From: Dryomyza anilis
Lineage: Eukaryota; Arthropoda; Insecta; Diptera; Dryomyzidae
Assembly (NCBI GenBank): GCA_951804985.1
Contig: OX638133.1
Location: 70,810,367 to 70,874,366 of the forward strand
DNA length: 64,000 nucleotides
Reading direction: 5' to 3'
Below the pieces are notes generated by a model, which worked only from the letters and a program-made list of their open reading frames with translations, did not search any database and had not been told where the DNA came from. Below are positions 1 to 12,192 of this stretch, in pieces (position 1 is the stretch's first letter; each line of letters starts with the position of its first letter). Position numbers and translations under genes: made by a program.

Positions 1-1194
1 TTAACAAGGGTTAATTATTTTAGTTGTTGACATCAACTTGGTTTATTTAAAAAAAGTTAAAATGCCATTTAAAAGTTTAAAATTTTGTCATCAATTGATG
101 CATATATTGGCCTCATTAATTCGGTAAGATAAATCATCGTCATAGAAGTATAACAAACTAAAAAATGTTTAAGAATTAATAAGAATAATTCACAAATTTC
201 AAAAGAGATTAGCTGCTGTTTGATTAACATGTTCCCATTTGATAACAGCGTCCGACAAAAAGTGAAAAATTTCGTTACAAGTGAACCTAGGGACCAAATG
301 GAGTTAAACAGCATTTACAGTTTTTTATTTTGTAATGCCGTTTTCATTTAAAAGGTCTTCAAACATTCAAAGGATAATAATTTTCGAAAAATGTATTATA
401 ATACTTATACATATCCTACGTTGGCGTAGTTGATGTCAAATGAAATTGGAGAATCTTGGCAATTTAATGCATTAATTTATTTTACCCTGCCAGAACGAAG
501 TAATGTAAAAAACAACAATATCCTTTGAAATTGCGAAAAAATGTTATCTCTTTAGCTTTATTAACGATTAAAAAAAAGATTTCTTTCACCAAAAACAATT
601 TAATACATCGCCCATCACAAAAAAATGTGTTCGTTACACATTCAAAAATCGAAAACAATTGAATATACTAAATGCGAAAACTCAGCACCCGCGAATTATA
701 TAGGATTGATATATGGGATGTCCCATAGGAATAATTTGGTTCAGTATTGTCATAGTCACAGATTGTTTTTTTTTCTATTTTCGTTGCTAAAAGATATTTA
801 TATTAGTATTAAAATAACATATTTTATAATTAAACTTTGGAAATTCATCAGTATTTGTTTATAAATTAATCAATTAACGTTTTGTAGAATTTGTACTTTT
901 TTAATTTTTATTATTGCGTCAATTACAGCAGATATTGTTGTATTCTAAAAATCTTTAAATATCCGAGCATTTCTAAGCAATGACGTATACATACCTATAA
1001 AATGATAACGTTTAAATATTATAAACGATGTAGCAGTAATACTCACTACATAAATTTAAATGTCCTTAAGTAATATTATAAAAACAAGTTTAAAGTTGGA
1101 AAGATTTACATGTTTTTATTAATTAATGTCAATATTGGTCTCATCTATTAGTCACCGTCGTATATAAAAATACATTTTTTTAAACATTTTAAAT

Positions 1195-1320
1195 TACATT
1201 TGCTGATATCATTCGGGGACCCTCCCGAAATAATGTTGTCATATCTTGCTTCTCTACAAAAACATTTCGAATTAAATTTGTTGAAATCATTCGGGGACTA
1301 GCCCGAAATAAAATGATCAA
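1195..1320. repeat. Stem-forming repeat pair, copy 1
   Basis: Two units of the form TTG(A)T/AATCATTCGGGGA...CCCGAAATAA lie about 80 bp apart (near 1203 and 1281). Each has a short inverted core (TTCGGG and CCCGAA around a few bases) that can form a hairpin. A second pair with the same order and spacing lies at 3280-3402. Confidence 0.6.
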
Positions 1321-1402
1321 TCTAATCTTACTTTTTATTACTTGAGCACATTATTTTTTTTATATATTCATTAATACTATTTTTATTTATTTTTTAATTT
1401 AT

Positions 1403-2215
1403 TAGAAAACTAGCTGGACCCGTACACGACTCGTGCAAAGATTTTGTGAATGCAAGGTTTTGGAGCAATTTTATTAATATAAATAACATTTACATTATTT
1501 ATATCAGAGATCCGTGGACGTAATTTTTATTGGTTTTATAAATGTAGTAACCAAAACAAAAGTAATTCTCCGCTAAAACAACTTTTCTTATATACAATTC
1601 TTTCTCAGACTGTGCTTCCCCGTAGAATTCTTTCCCGTAGAATTCTTCCCCGTAGAGTTTTTCCCCTTAGAGTTTTTCCCAGTAGAAGTTTTAGTGTGGT
1701 TGTTTTAGTGTGGTGAGTTTTACTGTGGTGAGTTTTAGTGAATTTTAGTGTAGTGAGTTTAAGTGTAGTGAATTTTATTGTTGTGTTTTAGTGTGTTCAA
1801 TTTAAGTGTATGGTGAGTTTTAGTGTGGTGAATTTTAGTGTGATGAGTTTTAGTGTGGTGAATTTTGGTGTGGTTGATTTTATTTTTGTTTTCTATCCTT
1901 TTTTATTTTTCTGTTGTTTTTGAGTTATTACTTAAGTTTTGTGCTTTTACTTTTGTTTTTGTGTTTTTGCTTTTGTTTTTTTTTTTATCTTCTTAGCTTG
2001 TGTATGTGCCGAGTTTTTTCGTTTTGAAAGTATAGGTTGTATAGGAGGTGCCACGCCCCTTTGTCCAATACCGCCCATATATAGCATATGACACCCTCCG
2101 GACTCCATAGTATCCTGGTGCAAAATTTCAGTAAAATCGGTTCAGCGGTTTAGCCGTGATGCTGGTACAAACAGACAGACAGACCGACAGACTGACAGAC
2201 GGACCATGAAAAACA
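1403..2215 (+). mobile_element. CTAGCTGGACCCG-family interspersed repeat, copy 1
   Basis: The left end CTAGCTGGACCCGTACACGA, followed by CTCGTGCAAAGATTTTGTGAAT, recurs at 57369 (+), near 20575 (-) and as a short fragment at 48287. The copy carries TTCCCCGTAGAATTCT repeats, a GTGAGTTTTAGTGTG minisatellite (about 1680-1875), a TTTTGTTTTTGTGTTTTTGC array (about 1935-1990), and ends near a GACAGACAGACCGACAGAC run after a GGTTCAGCGGTTTAGCCGTG stretch. No protein is encoded. The arrangement is like insect non-autonomous Helitron/DINE-type elements, but the class is inference. Confidence 0.6.
1680..1880. repeat. GTGAGTTTTAGTGTG minisatellite inside the interspersed repeat
   Basis: About a dozen imperfect 15-20 bp units built on TTTTAGTGTGGTGAG are laid head to tail, preceded by degenerate TTCCCGTAGAATTC units from about 1615. 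Confidence 0.75.
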
Positions 2216-3279
2216 CTACAACATTAACCTTGTAATGGCCACGGATCTCGATTTGAACAAAAGTGGTAAATACCGTGAGAATATTAAAAATGATGTCGGT
2301 TTTACCAAAAAAAAAATAGTAATTACACGTTATACACAAAAAAGAATGTAATTGTTGTTGTGAAGCTTCAATACCAAATTTGATCAATAAATTATTGAAA
2401 TACGTACATATCTGATGAAATTCAATCATTTAAAAAATGTAAATTTTTAAAATTTTTATTTAACATAATTCATCAAATTTTGTTTTTATTTCATTCTAAA
2501 TTACATTTTTTCATTTTATTTTATTATACTGACCCTTTTTTGAAAGTTATAAACATAGATGTATTTTAAAATGAGATTTCTAAAAGATATATCTGTGCGA
2601 CAGTATTTTGCACACATGATAATATTGACATGTACGTGAAACTAGGAATGTGACACATTTGAATAAAACTTCTTGCATTTGGTAGCTAAGATCCCTCTAA
2701 GTATGAATCTAAAAACGGTTGTTCAATATCAATTCATTTAAAGGCTACTATGTATGAGAGATTTTAAAAATAAATTTAAATTTATTAAATTAAAATTTGA
2801 CGAAACTTGCGCATTTAAAATGCAAATAAAAGCCATAACCGGAATTGATTACGGAAAACCGTTTTCACATTTATACTCAGAAATGTCACAGCTATGATGT
2901 ACATCCAACCTTTTTTAAATGGTCGACAAAAAATTTATATATTTTAATAATATGAAAATATGATATGCACTTTCATTTCAAATGCAAATAAGAACCGTAA
3001 ACGAATTGATAAAAAACTGTTTTCTTACAAAATCTCAGAATAATCAGTAGTTTCACGTACATGATGATTTTTTACAGTGTGCAACATTTTTTCGATTTTG
3101 TAGCACGGCGAATTATTTCATTATCAAGATTTTTCTAAACTATTAATTGCGACAGAGCAATTTATTCTAATAATTACATCTAAAGGCGTGAGTAGAGATT
3201 AGAGGGATAAATTATATTTCGTCGTTAAAATTATGCTTATGATACAATATTATATTTTTCTTAAAAAATATTTTAAATA

Positions 3280-3402
3280 AAATGTGCAGTTATCATTCAG
3301 GGACCCTCCCGAAATAATGCTGTCAATACTATGCTTCTTAGAATTAGATTTGTTGATATCATACATGGGGAGCATCCCGAAATAAAGTGGTCAAACAACT
3401 CA
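3280..3402. repeat. Stem-forming repeat pair, copy 2
   Basis: Repeats the organisation of 1195-1320: TTATCATTCAGGGACCCTCCCGAAATAA followed about 65 bp later by a second unit ending CATCCCGAAATAAAGTGGTCAA. The flanking AT-rich sequence is not shared, so this is a dispersed element of about 120 bp rather than a segmental duplication. Confidence 0.6.
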
Positions 3403-6002
3403 TAGTTTTTATTGTTTTACTCACGTTAGTTTAAGTTCTGCAACGATGACATAGCTATTTGAATTGTTTTCAAAGTTATAAAAAAATTGTCATTCATGTA
3501 GAATTTGTAGTCAGTGACCTACATAATACTAAAAAAAATATATTTCAATAAATTCAATGATCGATGCAAAAACGTTGCTTCAAGGTTTCCACACTTTCAT
3601 TTGCATGTCATATACTTTTCATCGGTCTGTATGTCGGTTTGACTGTTCGTCTGTCCCTTCATTGTTCACTCGATATGCTGTCGGTGATAATATTCAAAAC
3701 GTCGTAGTTGCTTTTGCTAAAGTTTCTGTGTGCTGCTGCTGCTGCAGACAAAAAATTATGTTCTGTTCGATTGACAGAATAACTTATTATTATTTGGTGT
3801 ATGTCACTCTGTCAGTGTATATTTGTGTACTACATGTACATAGAATGTGTTGGCATACATCCTTTACATAATATGTACCTACAGATTTTCGCTTGCTTGT
3901 GCAAAATATTTACATAAATTGAAACAGAAGCTCAGCAAAATACTGAGACAGAAACCAAGGATATTTTTGTTATTTTTAGACTTCTTTAAATAAATAATAT
4001 AAATAACTAAAAATATAATGTTAGTTCAATACTAACATATCTGTAGTATTTAAAGGAGTTTGAATATTTTAGCATGGGGAATCTCTTAAATACTGAGAAC
4101 GCATCGTTCATAGAAATTTAATAAAAAGACCAATTAAAGGGTTAAATGATTAAATCTTTTTCCGTTTAAAATTTGATTTCAAGTTTTTTACATTATTATT
4201 TTTAATTTTTTTAAAATAAAAAACTTTTACTATCATTTCACAAAATTTTAAATTTTAATCAAATTCTTTCACAGTATCAATCAATTAACTAAAGAATTTT
4301 AAAAAACTATGTGGTTTTCGTTTCGTATCTACAACGATTAACTTTGAGGTTTGTGGTCCTATGATAAAAAATTTATATTAATGTATTAAACCACAATTTA
4401 ACAGTTAAAAATTAATTATTTGAATATAATCTAATAAGAACTAATTTTATGAATCTGAAATAGATTTTAAATTGAGTTATTAATCGATAAACATGTCACG
4501 AAAGTAATGTGCATTGGTAATTCGGTATTCTGTATAATATAATTCATCCATTCTATTTCTATGATTTAAAAAAAAAAAACATTAGTAAATTAATTTAAAT
4601 CAAATTAGAAAGTCAAACTGTCAAGGATATCTAACATACAGCTAGCTAGCCTCCACATTCTATTAAATATAATTTCAAACGTATAATAGAAACCGATTAA
4701 AAATAAAATATCCTATTCTCATACACAATCCGTATCAGGTGGAAAATTATAATCAATATGTATCTAATATTACAGCAATTATATGATACATTTAAAAACC
4801 TCAAACGCAAGGTAATTACTTGATAAATAATTAATAAACAAAAGTCGCACGAATGTCATTGACAACGACAAAAATGACACAAGGCATTGGAAAACAACAG
4901 AAAAAAAAATCGAATTTAACGCAAGAAACACCACAATGTGTGTAGGTACTTCTGGAACGAAGTCTATTTTTAAAATCAGAAATTATAATCATGATAGAGG
5001 CAGCAACGTAACCAACAAACAAAGGTACAGACAACAAATGTTGTAGCATGATTATGGCGATGGGTAGGCGATAAAGAAAGCCTGCTGTCAGTTGTAGTGG
5101 GAGGGAGGCGGAAGGAAGGAAGTGTGTGGAATATAAAAAAAAACCAAGGCTCATCAAAGTTGCCAGGTACATTTCATACAATGAATAGAAAATAATTTCT
5201 GTTCAAAGATAGTTTTTTTAAATAAGAAAATATCGATGTTTAAATCTAATAAATATTAAAATTTAATTTATTTTTACATTCTGTGTATTTCATAATTTTA
5301 TTGTACAACTTTTTATTATTACAAATAAATCAATAAATGGAATAAAAATCAGGGAAATCGTAATAGAAATATTCTTTAAAAATCGGTGGATATTTTAAAA
5401 AATAAAAATTAAAATATTGTAGATTAAACAGAAATTAACCAATTACTAAAACTGATATAAACGGTTACATTTTTAATAATGTTTTGAAACGTTTTTTAAT
5501 TAACAGCAACTGAATTTCAATCAAAAATACATTTTAAATGACATTTTTAGATAATTGTTTAATAATATATTTCGGGTTTTGCTTTAGATATTGAACATAT
5601 GTATAAAAACTAACAATACAAAAATAGAAAATCAAACCGAACCGTTAATTAAATTCTCAAACAAACCAAAACTAACATATATTTAATTTAATTAAAACTA
5701 ACAATTTTTTTAAGTGCAACACAATTTTTTCTTTTGTAAAAAAATGTTCTCAAGTGTTTCTTAAATATTATATGCATATCATGACTGCATATAAAAAATA
5801 CTACTTAAATTCAAAACGACTAAGGGCATTAATTTGCTCAAGACATTTAATTGACATTTTTCCAATAATGGATTTTCTTTCTACCAACTCATAAGAGACA
5901 GGATGTTATACCTACAAATTGTAGCGAAATTTTCTGTGTTTTGTACGAAAAGATTTCATTTTTTATTATTCTCACTTTTCTTAATCTTTATTTAACACTC
6001 AC

Positions 6003-6136
6003 CTGAATTTGTCGAAACGTTTAGAATCCTTATCAAAAAGGTCCTTGATATTGATCTTCTCGCCATTTTCCTTGTAGTATTGTTCGAGTTGCTGATAAGC
6101 AGGCTCCGTGGTTAACAGTGGTAGTGGACCGGCCAT
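6003..6136 (-). CDS. Pgi: Glucose-6-phosphate isomerase, first coding exon (partial gene)
   Basis: Read on the minus strand, ATG at 6136-6134 opens a 44-codon frame beginning MAGPLPLLTTEPAYQQLEQY and containing NIKDLFDKDSKRFDKF, which matches the N terminus of insect glucose-6-phosphate isomerase (glucose-6-phosphate to fructose-6-phosphate, cytosolic glycolysis). The exon ends in phase 2 (AG) at a consensus donor GTGAGT at 6002-5997; the split codon fits the Ser that follows in fly Pgi. None of the later exons is visible between position 1 and 6002, so intron 1 is at least 6 kb and most of the enzyme, including its active site, lies off the left edge. The gene diverges from lin. The identity rests on recalled family sequence; only the exon itself is seen. 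Confidence 0.9.
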
Positions 6137-6439
6137 AGTGTTACTTGCACTTTTGTTGTAGTTTTTTGTTGTTGTTTAATTAAGAAAAACAACACTTTAA
6201 TTTGTTTAAATGTAGATGAAAGTTTTAGCTGTTTTTTTTTTGTTAATAAAATTTTGCGGAATTAATTTTGTGGACAGCCAGCACCACTTATGTATATTAA
6301 ATATATATAGCAGAAGAAGAACAAGCAAGCGGACGAACGAACGAACGAATTTTACAAACGATTGAATGAATGAATGAGCCTGGAATGAGCTCTGTTTGCC
6401 AACAGCAGGAGTTTGTCGTCTTCAATGTCAAATGAAAAA

Positions 6440-7790
6440 CGTACGTATCAGTGATGCATTTTGATGGTATACAGGGTAGTTTCGTACCCAATTGAAATTC
6501 CCAAATCCTTATTTATCCGCAAATATGAACATATACGCTATTGAAATATCCAATTTAATTTTATTACCACTTTAATTTTTTTACATATTTAAATTTTTGT
6601 TTAACACTTTTTTCAGAAATTTATCCAATTAACAATATTAAAAAATTACCCACTTTATCCAACTGATTTTATGCGAATGCATTACTTCAGTGATGAATTT
6701 TGAATGTATATGGGGTAGTTTCGTACCCATTTAAATTTTTATTAAAACACTTTTTTCAGAAATCAGACATATTATGAAAAACAAAATTTGTTCAGGATTT
6801 CTCCTTTTGGAAATATTTTGGATAAAAACAATACGTGAATATGTTTACGTGAAATTTTTATTACCACTTTAATTTTTTTAAAATATTTCTATTTTTGTTG
6901 AACACTTTTTTCAGAAATTTATCTAATTAAAAATATTAAAAAATTACCCACTTTACCCAATTGAATTTTCGCGAATGCATTACTGACAGTGATGCATTTT
7001 GAATGTATATGGGATAGATTCGTATCCATTTAAATTTATGTTAAACAATTTTTCCAGAAATCAGACTAATTATGAAAAACAAATTTCGCATCACTGTAAG
7101 TGATGTCTTTTATGGTTGAATAGTTTTGTAGCCCATTAAAACCTTAAAATCCTCATTTACCCGCACTTATGAAATTTACCCAATTTAATTTTATTATTTA
7201 CATTTATTACTTACATATTTAAATTTTTGTTAAACACTTTTTTCAGAATTCAGCCTAATGATGAACAATTATATTCCATTTCAAATGGATTACCCAGCAA
7301 GACACTGCTGACCGAAACTTCAACACAAATGCAAAATGTTTGCGACTCACTTATAAATGTAAGAAAAAGCTGTGAAAACGTGCGTAAGACAAGGATGTAA
7401 AGTCACACGTATACAAAAGATTTGTTCATTTTTATCCCGACGCTATTCTACATGTGACCGAAATTATGATCGAAACTTTGATCATTGCTACCCCTAAAAT
7501 GATCAATAAAATGTCCGACTGTGTTCTTGCTGGGTACCCAATTGAATTTGTTTTTATCTAATTTAATTTTGGCGAAATGCATCACAGTCAGTGATACTTT
7601 TTCAGGGTGTATAGGATAGTTTTGTATACAATTGATTTCAAATCCTCATTTTACCTGCACTTATAAAATTATACGCCTTTTTACTCAATTTATGTTTAAT
7701 ACCCATTTTAACTTTTTACCATTTAATGTTTGTTAAACCATTTTTTTATAAATCACCTTTATTGTGGACAAAAAATTCATTCGGAAATAT
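6440..7790. repeat. Decayed ~240 bp tandem satellite upstream of Pgi
   Basis: The phrase (GC)GAATGCATTAC..CAGTGATG(C)ATTTTGAATGTATATGGG(G)TAGTTTCGTACCCA recurs near 6440, 6675, 6970, 7090 (partial) and 7572. Between these markers, CACTTTAATTTTTTTA and AACACTTTTTTCAGAAATT segments also recur. Markers sit about 239, 298 and 106 bp apart; the last gap of about 497 bp contains the 242 bp MITE at 7293-7534, leaving about 255. The array is irregular and clearly old. Confidence 0.7.
7293..7534. mobile_element. 242 bp MITE with CCCAGCAAGA ends and TA target duplication
   Basis: Ends are CCCAGCAAGACA and its near complement TGTTCTTGCTGGG; both flanks are TA (7291-7292, 7535-7536). It interrupts the ~240 bp satellite. 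A longer relative with the same ends, a shared TTTATCCCGACGCT segment and TA flanks is at 32121-34395. TA duplication suggests a Tc1/mariner-type or similar mover; no transposase is present. Confidence 0.8.
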
Positions 7791-7849
7791 TTTGTAGAAG
7801 AACACAATGCAAAACATATTCCAATATACCCAAATTGTAATGTATTTAG

Positions 7850-7965
7850 GGTGTGTGCGAGTTCGACTAAATTGCTGACTAAACTAAATTGTACGGGTTT
7901 TGATTCAATCGCCATTCGGTAACCGGTAATTGTTAAAGTACCTTATAAACCTACACAAGGCTCTT
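7850..7965 (+). repeat. GTGTGTGCGA(A/G)TTCGACT repeat, copy 1 (partial)
   Basis: GGTGTGTGCGAGTTCGACTA, then AATTGCTGACTAAAC and later ACCGGTAATTGTTAAAGT, recur at 28795-28975 in the same order. Only one terminus is clear here. Confidence 0.5.
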
Positions 7966-8532
7966 ATTCGATTAGATGAATTTATTATTTTTTCACTTAA
8001 TTTAAAAATAAATTAAAAACTTTATTATTTAAGAATGAAAAAAGTGAAAAAATCAAAGAAAGAAAATCTAAGAGAAGACATATTTTTGACAAAGTTGATG
8101 GCGAAAAAAAATCCAAGAGAAGACATTTTTGACTAAGAAATATTTTTCGCATGTAGATGGCGCCGGCGTACTGCTTTATTATTTTCTAAAATGCTACACT
8201 GGAATCACATAAATTCTCCAATATCCGAAAATGCTACACTGGTAGTCACTGAAAGTCTCCGCAGAAGCAAGATGGCGTCGCAGCTTGTTGTCATGTGTGC
8301 GTATGTATATGTGTGTGTAATTAAGAAGTCAAATTTTAACAAATAGCAGTAGCGACAAAAAAATTTCAATTCACGAATTAAAACGATATTGGATTGAATT
8401 TAAATTGTGTATTTTGCAAAAATAACATGTGCAAGTGTACAATAATATAATTGTTGAATGAAATTAACTAAAATGACAGCGAATAACACAAACTAAAATG
8501 TTAAAAAACACAGAAGCAACGCAGCAGCAGCG

Positions 8533-8585
8533 ATGGCAGCAGCAGAGACAGCAGCGACGAGTGACATTTTGTTGCCATTAGAAAG
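8533..8585 (+). other. Probable lin leader exon end with upstream ORF start
   Basis: A CAG-rich segment contains ATG at 8533 followed by an 18-codon open frame (MAAAETAATSDILLPLE) that runs into a donor, AAAG|GTAAAT at 8586. The next plus-strand acceptor upstream of the lin coding region is TTATCTTTTAG|C at 11990/11991. Joining these gives phase 2 to phase 2 continuation and a 29-codon upstream ORF ending TAA at 12025-12027, well before the lin ATG. So this is best read as a 5' UTR exon with a uORF, spliced over a 3.4 kb intron. Other possibilities are a start exon of an unrelated gene or chance splice motifs. The transcription start is not identified. Confidence 0.4.
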
Positions 8586-9820
8586 GTAAATACGCGACAA
8601 TTGACGAGAACAAAAGGAATAATAAAAAAAAACATCAAAAATTGTTTATTTATATTTACAAAAACAAAACTTCGATGAACGTGCTTTATTCGTAGAAAAG
8701 GAGACGCGCGCCGCACGCTCGCTTCACCAGCACCAACCAAACTGCACACGTAACCTTGCGAATGCGTAGCACAGAAGCCACTTTTGGCCAAGCCAACGCC
8801 ATCTACTGTGGCAACTATTTCAAACTCTTATAGTTAAATGATATTATTAATGAGTTTTAGTTTAGCCTTATTTTTCTGGCAACTATTTGGAAGCATCTTC
8901 GAATCTTTTTAAAACCAATTCAAAGTCATCCGACTGAGTGCCTTTAATATAATGAAACCTGCGAAACCCATATATCCCTGCTCTCACATTAGTGTGATGA
9001 TTCTGTGGAGCCTTTGTTTTGTTTAAAAATAATGTGGAACCTTAAAACTCAATTTGAAAAACACAAGCTTTTCAAACCTCAAAAGAATCGCAACTAACTA
9101 AAATTATTGCAGTTTTTTGGGGTATGTATTTAAATCGAGAATTTATGAAAATCCTTAATGCATTTGTATTTATTTTTAGAAAACATTTTTCCGCCAATTT
9201 TCAAACATATTTTGTTATATATTTTTTTTTGCTAACGAAATAAAATTTTTCAAACATTGAAATTATTAGTTTATATATAGTTATGCCTTCTAGTTGTGCA
9301 ACCAATTAACTGCATATTTATTTTTAATTCTACCGCATGACTCAATGCGTAGTATTCACCAAGCCAAGTCAACGTCGTCGTTGACGCCGCCTGCAACGAG
9401 CACAACGACGAACGAGTAGGCAAACGGCTCCTGGTCTTGACATAAGACTCATTTGAATCGTCGTCATCATCGAAAACCTTGTCTTATACATTTGTTCGTT
9501 TGTTTGTTTGATTCGTTCTTTTGGTGGAGACGTTGCCAATTCTTGAATGTAGCGAATGTGCGCGCGCGTTTGCCTTTTATGGTTCGAATTCAATGTTAGT
9601 GCTCAAGTCAAATTTTATGCGCAAAAAAAAAATAATAAATGTGAGATTTTTAAAATTTTCAGTGGAACTACATAGTGTTTTTTTTAATGTTTATAAGTGG
9701 CACAAAGAGGGCTATAACAATCTGTAAAATATTGGTATATATTAGTGCGTTTTAATGGTAGTGTGTTTAGCATCGATTTGAAACTTGCGTCTTAAAAATC
9801 GAATAAAACGATCAAGTTTA

Positions 9821-10000
9821 GCTCGAATCACACGATTGAATAAACAGTCAACTTTTGAATCAATTTTCAAAACAATTTAAATATCAATCGTGTGATTGCC
9901 TAATTTTCCATACAAAAATTGGGCAATCACACGATTGATATTAAAATTATTTGAAAATTGATTCAAAAGTTGACTGTTTCTTCAATCGTGTGATTCGAGC
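9821..10000. mobile_element. 180 bp foldback MITE with nested palindromes
   Basis: Two arms of about 79 bp are almost perfect reverse complements around a ~21 bp AT-rich loop. Ends are GCTCGAATCACACGATTGAA and TTCAATCGTGTGATTCGAGC. Within each arm AATCACACGATTGA at one end recurs inverted at the other, so each arm can also fold on itself. Flanks are TTTA on both sides (9817-9820, 10001-10004), consistent with a 4 bp target duplication. It lies in the putative lin leader intron. Confidence 0.85.
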
Positions 10001-10857
10001 TTTAGTACAATTACAAGTATTGTAAAATAAAAATATTTTTTTCTTAATCAAAATTGTCGTTTATCAATGAATCAAATTTTGATTAATCGGTCACAGACTC
10101 CCACACGTTTTCTTCATAAATTATTTAAAATTATTTAGGCGTAAATGTTATCTACACAATATGAAAGTGAATTTAGTACATTCGTAATAATTGTAATAAC
10201 TTTACGACACTGTAACAGCACTTGGGACAAAGGTTCATTACAGCTCAAGACTATTATAATCTAATAAAGGAATTGCCGAAATGAAAATAAATTCATGAAA
10301 TGAAGCGAGAATATTTTATCTCGAACAAATCTCTAGAAGAGAAGATATCAAGCGGAAAAAATGAATGTATAAGGTTTAAAAGAGATGAATCGAGGCGACA
10401 ATGTGCCATTTAAAGTATTTTTTTTATATGTAAAAAAGAAAGACCAACAAATTTTAGCAAAATTACTTTTTTGCGAGAAAAATATATAGGGATGTCAATG
10501 TCGGACAATTTTTTTCGGTAGAAAATCAAACTTAAATAATTAAAGTTTTAGAAATATATTATTTTGTAAATAAAAATGGTTTATTGAAAAATTCTAATTT
10601 AGTAAAAATATAAATATAATACCAAATTATAAAAAAGGGAATAATAATGCCTGGATTTTATATTCTTTACCAACGCAAATACGGGCTGAAACGTAGGGTA
10701 AAGAACACGGGTATGCTTGTTATTGCGGTGAAATTACGGCACAATTATACGTGGTAAAAACGCCTTAGCCATTAATACGAAAACAGATACGGATATTAAT
10801 CTTTACGTCAAAAATAGGGATCCGTTTCTTTCACGTACTTACGATTTAGAAACGCCT

Positions 10858-11655
10858 CCCAGATAGACATTCATGAATTTCATATAATGAATTTATAAAA
10901 TATGTTATCATGATAAATATATGAAATCATTTCATGAGTTCATTATGCTGAAATTTTAAATATCATCAATTGCGTTAAATATGAGTTCAAAATGATTTCA
11001 CCATCTGAAAATCATAATAATAATATAATAGTTTGGCACTACAGTCCTATAAGAACTTAGGCCGAGCTCTCTCACCATTTTGAGCTGTGCGTGTTATATT
11101 TGTACTCAAAGTGGTGGGACCTACAGTTTATTGCAGAATCCGAACGGCGGGTGAGAGTGAGAGTAGCGCGGTATAGAAAAATGTTTCTATGAAAAGATGT
11201 TGTTAGCCCCAGTCCAGGCTTGAACCGGAGACCTTTCGGCTCGCAGTCCAACGCACTAACCACTGAGCTACCGCGGCTACATCTGAAAATTTAATCATGT
11301 ACAAAAAGTGAGAAGAAATATCTTTTAAAATCAAGCAGAGCTCATTATATGACTTAAATATGAATAAACAAATGAAAAAGATTATACATTTAAATCATAT
11401 ATTTATAAAATCATGATTTTCAATCGAAATAAATTTTGGTAGGCATTTTTATAATTGTTAAAATAAAAAAAAATGATTGAAAATTATGGAAGCTGTTTAC
11501 AGAATTGAATTTTAGCTCATTTTATTTGTATTCATTGGCTCAATTATTTTTATAAAAACAGGCTCATATGTTCCATCATAAGCGACACACCGGTGCGGAG
11601 AACGATTGTCATGCTATTTTATATAAATATTATGTTGAATGTTTGTCTATCTGGG
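10858..11655. mobile_element. Element with CCCAGATAGAC ends, interrupted by a SINE
   Basis: Left end CCCAGATAGACATTCAT and right end GAATGTTTGTCTATCTGGG are imperfect complements. CT flanks both sides (10856-10857, 11656-11657), a likely 2 bp target duplication. About 280 bp of the 798 bp is a later SINE insertion with its own duplication, so the element proper is about 520 bp. It has no coding capacity. Confidence 0.65.
11013..11280 (-). mobile_element. tRNA-derived SINE, copy 1
   Basis: On the minus strand the 5' head reads GTAGCCGCGGTAGCTCAGTG (A box region) and GGTTCAAGCCTGG (B box), a tRNA-like polymerase III promoter. It is followed by a body ending CTGTAGTGCCAAAC and an ATT-rich tail (11013-11035). 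ATCTGAAAAT flanks it at 11003-11012 and 11281-11290, a 10 bp target duplication typical of LINE-driven insertion. The best-preserved relative is at 38886-39129. Confidence 0.85.
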
Positions 11656-12192
11656 CTGTTACCGTAAATACGGTTGAAAAATACAAAAAAAAATTACGGC
11701 TTTACTTATTTTAAAGGAACGCCTGAATTTTTTTGTTCTTCATAATTGAAAAATATTAAAAATAAATATATCACAATAGATAACATTCTTTGATCAATTG
11801 ATACCAATACAGTTATTTTTGATTAAAAAATGTTCGAAATATAAATATTTTTGAAAACCATTAATATTGATCATGTAAATATTGACTCCAGAACTCTAAA
11901 ACAAATGATATACATAATTACAATTTAAATAAAATGATATATAAACATTTCAAAATATGAATACTAATAATTAATTATTTTATCTTTTAGCAAAAATCAC
12001 CAGCGCCTCTTTGCAACTCTTCCCTAAAAAATACAGAGTAGAAGTCTTACGAAACAACGAAATTTATCACAAAAATACATGCAACCAATATAAGTTACTA
12101 CGTTATCTAAGAATACGTACTGCCAGCTAACGGCGGCGGCAGGCACGCGCCGTCTACTCAAAAGCAACGCGTGCAACGTGACAACCACAATA

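Larger units (their letters stand above)
1..6002 (-). other. Pgi intron 1 (left part), repeat-filled
   Basis: No coding exon could be supported here. The stretch holds AT-rich unique DNA, two copies of a stem-forming repeat pair (1195-1320 and 3280-3402), and one copy of the CTAGCTGGACCCG interspersed repeat (1403-2215). Open frames such as 3557-3871 and 4831-5181 lack splice context and recognisable domains. Confidence 0.6.

Noticed and set aside
4831..5181. 116-residue minus ORF inside the Pgi intron
   Set aside because: No recognisable domain, no matching splice junction in Pgi phase, and not similar to the expected next Pgi exon.
8501..8791. 96-residue minus-strand ORF
   Set aside because: Overlaps the CAG-rich plus-strand leader with splice donor; Leu-rich composition comes from complementing CAG repeats.
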